31,476 nucleotides of DNA from NCBI GenBank assembly GCA_964418085.1, contig CAYQKB010000007.1, positions 1-31,476 on the forward strand, given 5' to 3'. The notes beneath the pieces were generated by a model that ran no database searches, was not told the DNA's origin, and saw only the letters and a list, made by a program, of their open reading frames with translations. The position numbers and the translations under genes are program-made. Source of the DNA: JBBTYG01 sp964418085 (lineage in GTDB: Bacteria > Patescibacteriota > Minisyncoccia > UBA6257 > 2-01-FULL-56-20). Shown one piece after another: positions 1 to 6,335 of this stretch; position 1 is the first letter of the stretch; every line of letters starts with the position of its first letter.

Positions 1-245
1 TCTGACGATTTAGTACATTATAACTAGTACAATGTTCCAGACTCTAAAACTAGTGACTTTGCCAGCTTCCAAGACGACCTCCATGAAGTACGGTGAGAGA
101 GACGGACAGACATGAAAGGAGGCGACCTGATGAGAATGTCTAGAATACTCGGAATGATGGCTTTAGCGGTCATGATGTGTCTGCCTACATTCGCGATTTC
201 TTCCTCGGACAGAACGGTCTATGAGCAACCGACTGTGCAACCAGG
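1..245 (+). other. Left-edge segment with a strong-SD signal-peptide start, possibly a chimeric junction
   Basis: An AAAGGAGG Shine-Dalgarno sequence at 115-122 stands 7 nt before an ATG at 130. The first codons read MRMSRILGMMALAVMMCLPT and continue to a TFA signal-peptidase-like site, so this looks like the start of a secreted protein. The frame stays open to 660, but beyond about 245 it runs antisense through a convincing glycosyltransferase gene, so only the first 30 or so codons look real. Such a strong SD is unlike the rest of the window, where leaders are absent or SDs weak. Either an assembly chimera or a true rearrangement joins two unrelated gene starts here, with the junction somewhere near 190-245. 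Confidence 0.35.
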
Positions 246-612
246 GAAGATCATTATACCGAAGCGGGCCGGAGAGGCACACCATCTTCGGTCGGCGGGA
301 AAATTCGGCAAGCGCGAATGGGAGCCACTGTTTCGGAACGCGGGAGTCGGCGTCGGTGTACGCGATAAGCTCCCCGCGCGCTTCGAGAAGCCCGCGTTGC
401 CGCGCTTTTGTAAGCCCCTTGTTCGGCTCATAGACCACGCGCACGCCAGGATATTTTTCAGAAACTTCTTTCGTCTTGTCTGTGCTCGCATTATTGATAA
501 CGATTATTTCGGTCTCGTCCTTATTGTCTTTCCGCGTCTCGATAATAGACTCGATGCACTCGCCGATATATTTTTCTTCGTTGTGTGCCGGTATGACAAA
601 GCTGACTTTCAT
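163..612 (-). CDS. Glycosyltransferase family 2, N-terminal catalytic part, C-terminus lost
   Basis: The protein (149 aa) begins MKVSFVIPAHNEE, the standard GT2 opening that binds the nucleotide sugar, followed by EIIVINNASTDKT (residues 35-47), NKGLTKARQRGLLEARGE (64-81) and the metal-binding TDADS (86-90). This is a GT-A fold enzyme that would transfer a sugar to a lipid or polysaccharide acceptor at the membrane. Family members usually run to 230-300 residues or more. Here the match fades after RYNDLPW (about residue 124), and the last 20 residues are arginine-rich and unlike the family, with no acceptor-binding half. The ATG at 612 is the last base triplet of one arm of an 18-bp inverted repeat. 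The gene follows a GT4 gene on the same strand, so the two probably act in one glycan pathway. The truncation falls at the foreign-looking left edge. Confidence 0.75.
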   Translation of the reverse strand: MKVSFVIPAHNEEKYIGECIESIIETRKDNKDETEIIVINNASTDKTKEVSEKYPGVRVVYEPNKGLTKARQRGLLEARGELIAYTDADSRVPKQWLPFALAEFSRRPKMVCLSGPLRYNDLPWLHSRLLIDRSVRGRNRECRQTHHDR

Positions 613-714
613 CCCGTTAGAAAATTAAAATCCACGCTTTGCGACCACAAAGACGGTTAGTGCTAAAATTGATTGCATGATGCGGTATTATGACTGTTAA
701 TTTTCTAACGGGAT
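611..714. repeat. 18-bp perfect inverted repeat filling the GT4-GT2 gap
   Basis: ATCCCGTTAGAAAATTAA at 611-628 is exactly reverse-complementary to 697-714, with 68 bp between. On the minus strand the first arm follows the GT4 stop codon (715-717) directly, and the second arm runs into the GT2 start codon at 612, so in a GT4-GT2 transcript the GT2 start would lie at the base of a long stem. Between the arms, 618-690 minus contains a short open frame ending FVVAKRGF and a stop, which resembles the tail of a SAM methyltransferase; that identification is a guess. Confidence 0.7.
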
Positions 715-1914
715 TCATTGTTTTGAAGTATACCTTTTTATTTCTTCTCCATAAATCTTTTCCCATTCTGTGGCGATGTGAGGCGCGGAAAACTGCAGGG
801 CGTACTTCGCGGCGCCTTCGCCGGTTTTACTTCTCACGTCCGCATGCTCGGCATAATAGAGTATTTTTTCCGTAAGTGCTTTTTCATCTCCGGGTTCAAT
901 CAAGATTCCGTTCTCGGAATTGATGTATTCGGGAAGCGCGCGTGCCCGCACGCCGATAACCGGCAGGCCGCACGCCATCGCCTGCATCATCACCAGGCTT
1001 TGCGTGTCTGCGGTACTCGTAATGGTGAAGACCTCGCCCGCGTTGTACGCTTCGGCAAGCTTCGGCTTCGGGAGGACGCCTAAAAATTTAACAGATTTCT
1101 CGATGCCGAGTGATTCGGCAAGCGCGCGGAGCCGTTTTTCATCCGATCCTCCTCCGGCGAACGCAAGGAGCATGTCCGGTATTTTTTTTGCCGCAGCCGC
1201 GACTGCTTTTATGATGACATCAATGTTGCGCTCGACGGCAAGCCGGCCGGCGTGAATGACTGTGAATGGCGAAAAGCCGAATTCTTTTTTCAGTTCCGTT
1301 CGCCGCGAAGACGAAACCGGCGAAAACATTTTCGTGTCGATTGGATTTGATATGACCCGGGTGTTTCCCTTAAACCCGAATGAATTCATTTCCTCGATCA
1401 CGGATTTCGACGGCGCAGTTACGAGTGCGCATCGTTCGTAGTACCAGTTTACGTAGCGGATAAGAAATCGCTCAACTGCGGGAGTATGTATCGGTGAATA
1501 GTGTGCGAATTCTTTGACGGCGGTGTGGTTTGTGCCGATGAGTGGTACGCCAAGAATCCGCGAAGCGATAAGTGCCTCAAGTCCGGCGGTGAAAAAAAGC
1601 TGCGTGTGAATGATGTCCGGCTTGAATCGCTTCACGGCAATCGAGCGGAGGAAGGTGGGCACTATCGCGCGTCCCTGTCCGGTGCCGGTAGAGTAGGGAA
1701 TCGAAAGCAGGCGCGTAATCTGGATATTTGGGCCAAGTGATAGTTCCGTATGCGCCGTGAGTCCTATTCGGGCATAATTTTTCGCCGAATACTGCGGGAC
1801 ATAAAAATGTATGAAGTGCCCCTGCGCGGCAAGCTCTGTGGCGAGCGCAACAATCGAATCGCTGATTCCGGAGAGCTCGGGATAAAAATTGTCTGAAAAT
1901 ATCGCGATGCGCAT
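715..1914 (-). CDS. Glycosyltransferase family 4 (GT-B fold)
   Basis: This 399-aa protein begins MRIAIFSDNFYPELSGISD, the typical GT4 N-terminal motif with the loop that binds donor or acceptor. The linker and second Rossmann domain start near FTVIHAGRLAVERNIDVIIK (about residues 220-240). The donor-binding region is TSTADTQSLVMMQAMACGLPVIGVRA (about 305-330). The usual E-x7-E motif is changed here: the first Glu is replaced in STADTQ, while the second also appears substituted (MMQAMA). The enzyme would transfer a sugar to a lipid or glycan at the cytoplasmic membrane face; GT4 members with this opening include mannosyl- and glucosyltransferases for glycolipids. It starts 5 nt after the stop of the DedA-like gene and lies upstream of the GT2 fragment, so the three form one minus-strand unit. 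Confidence 0.9.
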   Translation of the reverse strand: MRIAIFSDNFYPELSGISDSIVALATELAAQGHFIHFYVPQYSAKNYARIGLTAHTELSLGPNIQITRLLSIPYSTGTGQGRAIVPTFLRSIAVKRFKPDIIHTQLFFTAGLEALIASRILGVPLIGTNHTAVKEFAHYSPIHTPAVERFLIRYVNWYYERCALVTAPSKSVIEEMNSFGFKGNTRVISNPIDTKMFSPVSSSRRTELKKEFGFSPFTVIHAGRLAVERNIDVIIKAVAAAAKKIPDMLLAFAGGGSDEKRLRALAESLGIEKSVKFLGVLPKPKLAEAYNAGEVFTITSTADTQSLVMMQAMACGLPVIGVRARALPEYINSENGILIEPGDEKALTEKILYYAEHADVRSKTGEGAAKYALQFSAPHIATEWEKIYGEEIKRYTSKQ

Positions 1915-1919
1915 AGACT

Positions 1920-2549
1920 CTAAAGCTCATCAATTTTCCCCTCGATTTTTTTCGTAAACTTTCGATAGAAGTAAGAGATGGTGATAAAAATGACGAAAAG
2001 AGCTGCCGCAAAAATACCGCCATACTCTGTATAGTGGGCAATCCGTTCGTACGCTGCGCCGAAATAGTATCCAATAATAAGGAAAACGAGCGATGTGGGA
2101 AGCGTTACAACAATGCTCCAAAAAATATATCGCTTGAGCGGGACGCGCACGACGCCCGCCGCCACAAGCCCGGGAGTGGCGAGAAACGGCACAAGTTTCA
2201 CAAATGTAAGCGTCTTCCCGACATGGTTTTCATAAAGTTTCTCGAGGTGCAGCATTTCTTCTTTCGTGACCTTAATATATTTGCCATATTTTTTTATCAG
2301 CCGTTCGATAAGTTGTTCCCGTCCCCAGAATCCGATTGCGTAATAGAGTGCGTCGGGGAAGAGGTTGCTCGCGATAGAAACCAAAAACACTATCCATATG
2401 TTGAATACGCCGAACGCTGCGGCGAAGGCTCCGGCGGAAGTAACTGCCGGTCCGCCGACTGCCATCGCGACAAACATCAAAAAATATCCCTCCGGGCTGT
2501 CTGTCCACAATGCCGGCTGGGAAATGTTTGAAAGTGCGGAAGCATCCAT
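1920..2549 (-). CDS. DedA / VTT-domain integral membrane protein
   Basis: The protein (209 aa) has the arrangement of the DedA (SNARE-associated, VTT) family: an N-terminal helix, GGPAVTSAGAFAAAFGVFNI near residue 32, then F.RDAL-like FPDALYYAIGFWGRE (65-79), the basic-acidic loop with KYGKYIK, a conserved FVKLVPFLATPGLVAAGVVR (115-134) with the G-x3-G-x3 and Arg signature, and two C-terminal membrane helices ending in a Lys-rich tail. DedA proteins are membrane proteins thought to act in undecaprenyl-phosphate or phospholipid flipping and in membrane homeostasis. It is the first gene of the minus-strand unit with two glycosyltransferases, which fits recycling of a lipid carrier. The start ATG at 2549 gives the usual short N-terminus. 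Divergent from the PAP2-like gene. Confidence 0.88.
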   Translation of the reverse strand: MDASALSNISQPALWTDSPEGYFLMFVAMAVGGPAVTSAGAFAAAFGVFNIWIVFLVSIASNLFPDALYYAIGFWGREQLIERLIKKYGKYIKVTKEEMLHLEKLYENHVGKTLTFVKLVPFLATPGLVAAGVVRVPLKRYIFWSIVVTLPTSLVFLIIGYYFGAAYERIAHYTEYGGIFAAALFVIFITISYFYRKFTKKIEGKIDEL

Positions 2550-2620
2550 CGCTTTATTCTAGAACCCATCTCAAAAATAGGCCAGTGGTTCTGAAGTTTT
2601 TATCCATCTCGTACAAAGTG

Positions 2621-2626
2621 TATAAT
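2621..2626 (+). promoter_or_regulatory. -10 box of the PAP2-like gene
   Basis: A perfect TATAAT ends 11 nt before the ATG at 2638. Transcription would start about 2632-2634, giving a leader of about 5 nt to the first ATG (2638) or 11 nt to the second (2644). No clear -35 box is seen at the 17-nt distance. Confidence 0.6.
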
Positions 2627-2637
2627 AGTAAGTACAC

Positions 2638-3312
2638 ATGAATATGAATCGGATGCGATTGGAATATAAAGGTTTTTGGAACTCCCGCCACAGGAATTCG
2701 CTGTACCTCGGGATACTGCTTTTAATTTTGAGTTTTATGGTTCAGGTGAGCGCGAGTCATTATTCGGACAGGAAATCGGCGCAATCCGGTTTCACCGGGG
2801 ATATACTCTTGGACAATCTTCCCGTTCTCGATCTCGACTTCATCGTTGTTCAGGGCGCGATGCTGTTCTGGGTATTTGCGATGATTGTTCTCATCTCTCG
2901 TCCGAGATATCTTCTCTTTGCGCTAAAAGCAATTGCCCTGTTTGTGGTGTTCCGTGCTTTTTTTATCAGCTTGACTCACATCGGAATATACCCGAATCAA
3001 GTCGCTTTTGACGGGAACGGATTTCTGAACCACATTTACAGCCGTCTTATCTCCGAAGGGGAATTTTTCTTTTCCGGTCACACCGGCGCGCCATTCCTGC
3101 TTGCGCTTATCTTTTGGGACGATAAGCCGTGGCGAGTTTTCTTTCTCATGGCAACGGTATTTTTTGGAGCGAGTGTTCTCTTCGCCCACATTCATTACTC
3201 GATAGACGTATTTGCCGCACCGTTTATCACCTACGGCATATTTAAAATCGCAGAGAAGCTGTTTCGAAGCGACTATGCGCTCATGACTTCCGGCCACGGG
3301 AGCTGGATGTAA
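2638..3312 (+). CDS. PAP2 / sphingomyelin-synthase-like membrane phosphatase
   Basis: This 224-aa protein has about six membrane helices. The active-site signature is FFFSGHTGAPFLL (about residues 138-150) followed by HIHYSIDVFAAPF (about 182-194): the SGHT and HYSID-V pair supplies the two catalytic histidines and the aspartate, as in the PAP2_C (sphingomyelin synthase-like) branch of the PAP2 superfamily. A basic patch with RPRY lies earlier (about 85-88). The likely role is hydrolysis or transfer of a phosphate-linked headgroup of a lipid or polyprenyl phosphate, outside the membrane. It is divergent from the DedA-glycosyltransferase unit, with which it could share a lipid-carrier role (inference). 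Two ATGs (2638, 2644) are possible; the promoter favours neither strongly. The substrate cannot be told from the sequence. Confidence 0.82.
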   Translation: MNMNRMRLEYKGFWNSRHRNSLYLGILLLILSFMVQVSASHYSDRKSAQSGFTGDILLDNLPVLDLDFIVVQGAMLFWVFAMIVLISRPRYLLFALKAIALFVVFRAFFISLTHIGIYPNQVAFDGNGFLNHIYSRLISEGEFFFSGHTGAPFLLALIFWDDKPWRVFFLMATVFFGASVLFAHIHYSIDVFAAPFITYGIFKIAEKLFRSDYALMTSGHGSWM

Positions 3313-3366
3313 AATCTGTTCGTCTCAAAATTATCAAAAAAGTTTTCTCTCAAAGTGAAGTGTGCC

Positions 3367-3507
3367 TTTCTCTGAACCATAAGCGAGAGGCGAGATAGAA
3401 ATTAACGAGTAAATAGAGAATATGGCGGGTGCCCGGAGTCTGCGAGAGGGCGACGTATTCTCGTCGTGAACGAGTTAATTTCAGGAGCCGGAGCGGGTTC
3501 AGAGAAA
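3367..3507 (+). ncRNA. Structured RNA-like element, copy A of three
   Basis: The closing helix is TTTCTCTGAACC (3367-3378) with 3496-3507, 12 perfect pairs. Inner helix P2 is GAAATTAA (3398-3405) with TTAATTTC (3475-3482). P3 is GAGAATA (3416-3422) with TATTCTC (3456-3462), continued by weaker pairs. The apical part has GCCC (3431-3434) facing GGGC across a loop with GGAGTCTGCGAGA. The same layout with different helix sequences recurs at 19576 and 22579. It lies after the PAP2-like gene and 17 nt before the -35 box of the DsbA-like gene, so it is not the leader of that gene. It could be a small RNA, a 3' UTR element, or a transposable structured repeat. Not a known family that I recognise. 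Confidence 0.75.
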
Positions 3508-3523
3508 AGCGCGCGAGCGTGCA

Positions 3524-3553
3524 TTGACAGCAAGATACATCCCTTGATAAACT
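3524..3553 (+). promoter_or_regulatory. Promoter of the DsbA-like gene
   Basis: TTGACA at 3524-3529 and TAAACT at 3548-3553 are 18 nt apart. The -10 box ends 7 nt before the ATG at 3561, predicting a leaderless transcript and supporting ATG 3561 over the upstream TTG at 3555. Confidence 0.65.
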
Positions 3554-3560
3554 GTTGAAC

Positions 3561-4331
3561 ATGGAAGAAGAAAAAAATAATTCAGGAATGGAAGTTGCGG
3601 AGCCGATTCAAAAAACAGAAGTTGCGAAAAGAGATTATTTTTTGCCGGTAAGTATTCTCATTGCTGGTGTGATGATTGCGGGAGCGGTTGTCTATGCCTT
3701 CGGAAGAGTTTCTCCGGCAAACCCCGGCCAGAATAATGTCGTCGCGGCTGCTCCGAACGGCCAGCTCGCGGCGGTGGCGGCAGCAGGTGCGGGACGCGAT
3801 GTAATTTTGGGCGATCCGAAAGCACCAGTCACAATTATCGAGTACGGCGATTACCAGTGTCCGTTTTGTGCGCGATTTTTTAGCGATACCGAGCCGCTCA
3901 TCCGGGCTGCGTACGTGAATACGGGAAAAGCGCGAATGGTATACAGAAATTTCCCGTTTCTCGGTCCTGAATCGACAGACTCAGCAGAAGCAGCGGAATG
4001 CGCAAAGGATCAGCAGAAATTCTGGGCATTCCACGACGGTCTGTACGCGGCGGAGAAGCTCGACGCAACGGAAGGCAACGGAAATTTAAATCGGAGCTTG
4101 TTTATAAAAATTGCAGGGAATGTAGGTATGGATACCGCTGCGTTCACAAGCTGTTTCGACAGTAAAAAATATGCAGCCATCGTAGACCAGGAGGTCACTG
4201 ATGCAAAAAACGCCGGAGTTGATTCCACCCCGACATTTTTTATAAACGGATCGCAGATAAAAGGCGCAATTCCGTTTGAGGGCGACGGAGGGTTCAAATC
4301 GATCATCAATAACGCGTTGAAATCAAAATAA
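3561..4331 (+). CDS. DsbA-like membrane-anchored thiol:disulfide oxidoreductase
   Basis: The protein (256 aa from ATG 3561) has a short charged cytoplasmic tail, one membrane helix (YFLPVSILIAGVMIAGAVVY), an Ala-rich linker, and then a thioredoxin-fold domain (Thioredoxin_4 / DsbA type) from VILGDPKAPVTIIEYGDYQ. The active site is CPFC inside YGDYQCPFCARFF. The cis-proline loop is VDSTPTFFING. An extra pair, Cys in AAECAKDQ and in TSCFDSK, is typical of this subfamily. It should form or reshuffle disulfides in exported proteins, such as the Cys-containing surface proteins in this window. It stands alone after RNA element A. The glutaredoxin and thioredoxin reductase genes that follow within 2 kb make this a redox neighbourhood. 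Confidence 0.93.
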   Translation: MEEEKNNSGMEVAEPIQKTEVAKRDYFLPVSILIAGVMIAGAVVYAFGRVSPANPGQNNVVAAAPNGQLAAVAAAGAGRDVILGDPKAPVTIIEYGDYQCPFCARFFSDTEPLIRAAYVNTGKARMVYRNFPFLGPESTDSAEAAECAKDQQKFWAFHDGLYAAEKLDATEGNGNLNRSLFIKIAGNVGMDTAAFTSCFDSKKYAAIVDQEVTDAKNAGVDSTPTFFINGSQIKGAIPFEGDGGFKSIINNALKSK

Positions 4332-4402
4332 ATCCTCCCACCTTCCCATTGGGTATTTACCCTGCGTTAAGAGTGTGTAGTATTCTGGGAAGGTGGGAGG
4401 AT
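4332..4402. repeat. 17-bp inverted repeat with inner hairpin, likely terminator
   Basis: ATCCTCCCACCTTCCCA (4332-4348) pairs perfectly with 4386-4402, and an inner hairpin GGGTA-tt-TACCC lies at 4350-4361. The stem begins 1 nt after the stop codon of the DsbA-like gene. No long T tract follows. The left arm recurs without its partner at 9595-9608, so this is also a repeat family. Confidence 0.7.
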
Positions 4403-4444
4403 AAAATTAAGGTCGTATAAATTAAAATAAATTAATCTAAATCT

Positions 4445-4633
4445 ATGGATGGCCAATTTCAAGAGAGAGTAATGCATACCGCCGGAGACACCGACGGATG
4501 CACGGGGGGTTGGAAGTGCTCCAAGTGCGGAGCGGCGATTGAAAAGCTTCCGTTCAAGCCGGATTCGGCAAGGTTGAACCAGCTTGTCTGCATCAATTGC
4601 TATAAGGAGCGAAAGCGCTCATCGGGATATTAG
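4445..4633 (+). CDS. Small zinc-ribbon protein (CxxC-x20-CxxC)
   Basis: A 62-aa protein with WKCSKCGAAI (about residues 24-33) and VCINCYKERKR (47-57), i.e. two CxxC knuckles 20 residues apart, and a LPFKP turn between them. It resembles the small CxxC-x17-CxxC zinc-binding domain proteins common in Patescibacteria, thought to bind nucleic acid or protein; the function is unknown. A further Cys at residue 19 is outside the ribbon. There is no good SD upstream; the ATG at 4445 is the only sensible start. It follows the terminator-like repeat and precedes a repeat-rich gap. Confidence 0.72.
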   Translation: MDGQFQERVMHTAGDTDGCTGGWKCSKCGAAIEKLPFKPDSARLNQLVCINCYKERKRSSGY

Positions 4634-4748
4634 GACAAAACTCAAGACTCGTGACGCATGACCAATGACTAGAGAGTTGTTGGTCATTTGTCGTTAATTG
4701 TTAGTCTTCTGTCATTAGTCTTTAGTTGACCAGTCTCTTGTGCGCGGT
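4634..4748. repeat. Imperfect repeats of the GACTAATGACC type in an intergenic gap
   Basis: The gap is built of variants of TGACCAATGACTAG and their complements (for example ATGACCAA at 4659-4666 facing TTGGTCAT at 4680-4687), plus GTTAGTC, CATTAGTC and GTTGACC. Similar words occur before alaS (10988-11018) and inside uvrA (18117-18166). No gene is seen in it. Confidence 0.5.
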
Positions 4749-4754
4749 TAAAAT
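4749..4754 (+). promoter_or_regulatory. -10 box of the SPW-repeat gene
   Basis: TAAAAT ends 6 nt before the ATG at 4761 and 9 nt before the second ATG at 4764, in line with the leaderless pattern of the window. Confidence 0.45.
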
Positions 4755-4760
4755 TGAAAT

Positions 4761-5045
4761 ATGATGGCAAACAAGATAATGATCGTGGTGGGAGCATGGG
4801 CGATTGCATCTCCATGGGCGCTCGGGTTCTCGAGTATTTCTCCGGCAAAGTGGAATGTCTTATTCATTGGCTTGGTCATGGTGCTTATAAACGTATGGAT
4901 GCTCTTTGGCGATGCCGTCGCCGTGGGTACTGAGGAAAATGTTGAAGTTGAAGTGGAGAAACGGGGTAGTGAAATTTCGAGTGAGTCAGATAATTCAACT
5001 CGAAATTCTACGACCCCGAAAGGTCGAAAAGAAAATCAAAAATAA
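4761..5045 (+). CDS. SPW-repeat membrane protein with a repeat-derived tail
   Basis: The protein (94 aa) has one SPW repeat: AWAIASPWALGFSSISPAKWN (about residues 13-33), followed by a membrane helix VLFIGLVMVLINVWMLFG. The SPW family (two such repeats in most members) are small integral membrane proteins of unknown role. After residue about 60 it turns hydrophilic and low in complexity: VEVEVEKRGSEISSESDN and then a Ser/Thr/Lys tail. The DNA for this tail (4962-5035) is a copy of a palindromic repeat also found twice at 23190-23319, so the C-terminus was probably extended by insertion of a repeat. Start at 4761 or 4764; the -10 box at 4749 fits both. Confidence 0.78.
   Translation: MMANKIMIVVGAWAIASPWALGFSSISPAKWNVLFIGLVMVLINVWMLFGDAVAVGTEENVEVEVEKRGSEISSESDNSTRNSTTPKGRKENQK
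4962..5018. repeat. Hairpin repeat (GGGTAGT family), copy 1, inside a coding region
   Basis: Arms 4962-4982 and 4998-5018 pair at 18 of 21 positions; the left arm starts CGGGGTAGTG. The tail after it, AAAGGTCGAAAAGAAA (5019-5034), is the same as after the copy ending at 23319. It overlaps codons of the SPW-repeat gene. Confidence 0.7.
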
Positions 5046-5112
5046 AAAATCAAATATTAAAAATTAAAATTCAAAACTATTATTTTTCATTTTTGATATT
5101 TCATTTTTAATT
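5042..5112. repeat. A/T-rich imperfect inverted repeat
   Basis: The left half (5042-5077) of AAATATTAAAAATTAAAA type faces a right half (5083-5112) that reads as its imperfect reverse complement. A similar element lies between thyA and dfrA (24713-24802). No gene in it; it may act as a terminator or be a dispersed repeat. Confidence 0.5.
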
Positions 5113-5127
5113 TTGAGCAAAGCGAAT

Positions 5128-5367
5128 ATGGCAAACGTAAAAATATATTCAACGCCAAGCTGCGTCTACTGCAAAATGGCAAAAGAATTTTTTGGGAAAA
5201 ATAATGTCCAGTATACCGAGTACAATGTCGCGGACGACATGAAAGCGCGCGAAGAGATGGTAAATAAATCCCATCAGCTCGGCGTGCCGGTAATAGACAT
5301 CGACGGGAAAATAATAGTTGGCTTCGACAAGAAGACAGTTGCGGATCTTTTGGGAGTGAAAGTATAA
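5128..5367 (+). CDS. Glutaredoxin-like protein (NrdH/YruB type)
   Basis: A 79-aa thioredoxin-fold protein: VKIYSTPSCVYCKMAKEFF (residues 4-22) holds the redox motif CVYC, GVPVIDIDGKIIVGFD (about 54-69) holds the cis-Pro and the GF-D glutathione/thioredoxin reductase-facing motif. The length is the usual one for NrdH-like glutaredoxins, which hand electrons from thioredoxin reductase to targets such as ribonucleotide reductase or reduce mixed disulfides. It is directly followed by trxB, its likely electron donor, about 42 nt away. I take ATG 5128, which gives MANVKIYSTP; a TTG at 5113 would add five residues with no family support. The leader is the A/T-rich inverted repeat, so the promoter is not clear. 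Confidence 0.92.
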   Translation: MANVKIYSTPSCVYCKMAKEFFGKNNVQYTEYNVADDMKAREEMVNKSHQLGVPVIDIDGKIIVGFDKKTVADLLGVKV

Positions 5368-5409
5368 GCCGCGTTCTTCGTTAACAGTTAACAGCTTCTT
5401 TTTTATTTT

Positions 5410-6327
5410 ATGTACGACCTTATCATCATCGGCGGCGGCCCCGGCGGAGTTGCTGGCGGTGTCTATGCCGCTCGGAAAAAAATTAAAACCTTGCTTATCA
5501 CCGAGGGCTTCGGCGGCCAGTCGCTTACCTCGGCGGATATTCAGAACTGGATAGGTACTAAATCCATTTCCGGGTTTGATTTGGGCCGCATGCTCGAAGA
5601 CCATCTCCGCGCGCAGGAAGATATCGAAATTATCGGTGATGATCTCGTGGCAAACGTGGAAAAGCTTGAAAAAGGTTTTCGTGTTACTACGAAAGCCGGC
5701 AAAACATTTGAAACGCATTATATTCTGCTCGCCTCCGGCAGCCGCCGGCGCAAGCTCGGCATTCCTGGCGAGAAAGAATTCGAGGGTAGGGGCGTCGTCT
5801 ATTGCTCCACATGCGACGCGCCTGTTTTTAAAGACAAAGTGGTCGCTGTTGTCGGTGGCGGCAACGCCGGCCTTGAAGCAGTGGAAGATTTATTTCCATA
5901 CGCTTCAAAAATTTATTTGATCATACGTTCTGATTCGATGAAGGGGGATCAGGTGACGCAGGAAAAGGTGAAAGCAAATCCCAAAGTCGAAATTTTGTTT
6001 AGTGCTGTGCCGCAGGAAATCCTGGGCGGGTCTTTTGTTACCGGGCTCAAATATAACGATTCGAAGACAAGCGTGATTAAAGAATTAAAGCTTGACGGCG
6101 TGTTCGTAGAAATCGGCGCGTTGCCGAACTCAGAATTTGTAAAAGACCTTGTACAAGTGGACGAGCGCGGCGAAGTAATTGTGAACCACAAAACGCAAGA
6201 GACTTCAGCCAACGGCATCTGGGCGGTAGGGGACGTAAGCGACGTGCTCTACAAGCAAAACAACATCTCCGCCGGCGACGCCATCAAGGCAGTGTTGAAT
6301 ATCTATGAGAGAGTGAAGAAGCACTAA
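5410..6327 (+). CDS. trxB: Thioredoxin reductase (NADPH)
   Basis: This 305-aa flavoprotein starts with the FAD-binding motif IIIGGGPGGVAGGVYAARK (residues 5-23). The redox motif is CSTCDAP (about 137-143, within VVYCSTCDAPVFK), the NAD(P)H-binding motif is VVAVVGGGNAGLEAVEDL, and the C-terminal FAD motif is ANGIWAVGDVSDV. It would use NADPH to reduce the glutaredoxin/thioredoxin encoded next to it. The pyridine-nucleotide loop carries YLIIRSDSMKGD in place of the HRR.xFRA sequence typical of NADPH-specific enzymes, so cofactor preference is uncertain. It lies 42 nt after the glutaredoxin gene, likely one transcript. The next gene starts 8 nt after its stop but differs strongly in base composition. 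Confidence 0.95.
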   Translation: MYDLIIIGGGPGGVAGGVYAARKKIKTLLITEGFGGQSLTSADIQNWIGTKSISGFDLGRMLEDHLRAQEDIEIIGDDLVANVEKLEKGFRVTTKAGKTFETHYILLASGSRRRKLGIPGEKEFEGRGVVYCSTCDAPVFKDKVVAVVGGGNAGLEAVEDLFPYASKIYLIIRSDSMKGDQVTQEKVKANPKVEILFSAVPQEILGGSFVTGLKYNDSKTSVIKELKLDGVFVEIGALPNSEFVKDLVQVDERGEVIVNHKTQETSANGIWAVGDVSDVLYKQNNISAGDAIKAVLNIYERVKKH

Positions 6328-6335
6328 ATAATAAA

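Noticed and set aside
3490..3507. GGTTCA-type tRNA T-arm motif in the three RNA-like elements
   Set aside because: The GGTTC pairs with GAACC at the far end of each element; no acceptor stem, anticodon arm or CCA-type tRNA fold is present.
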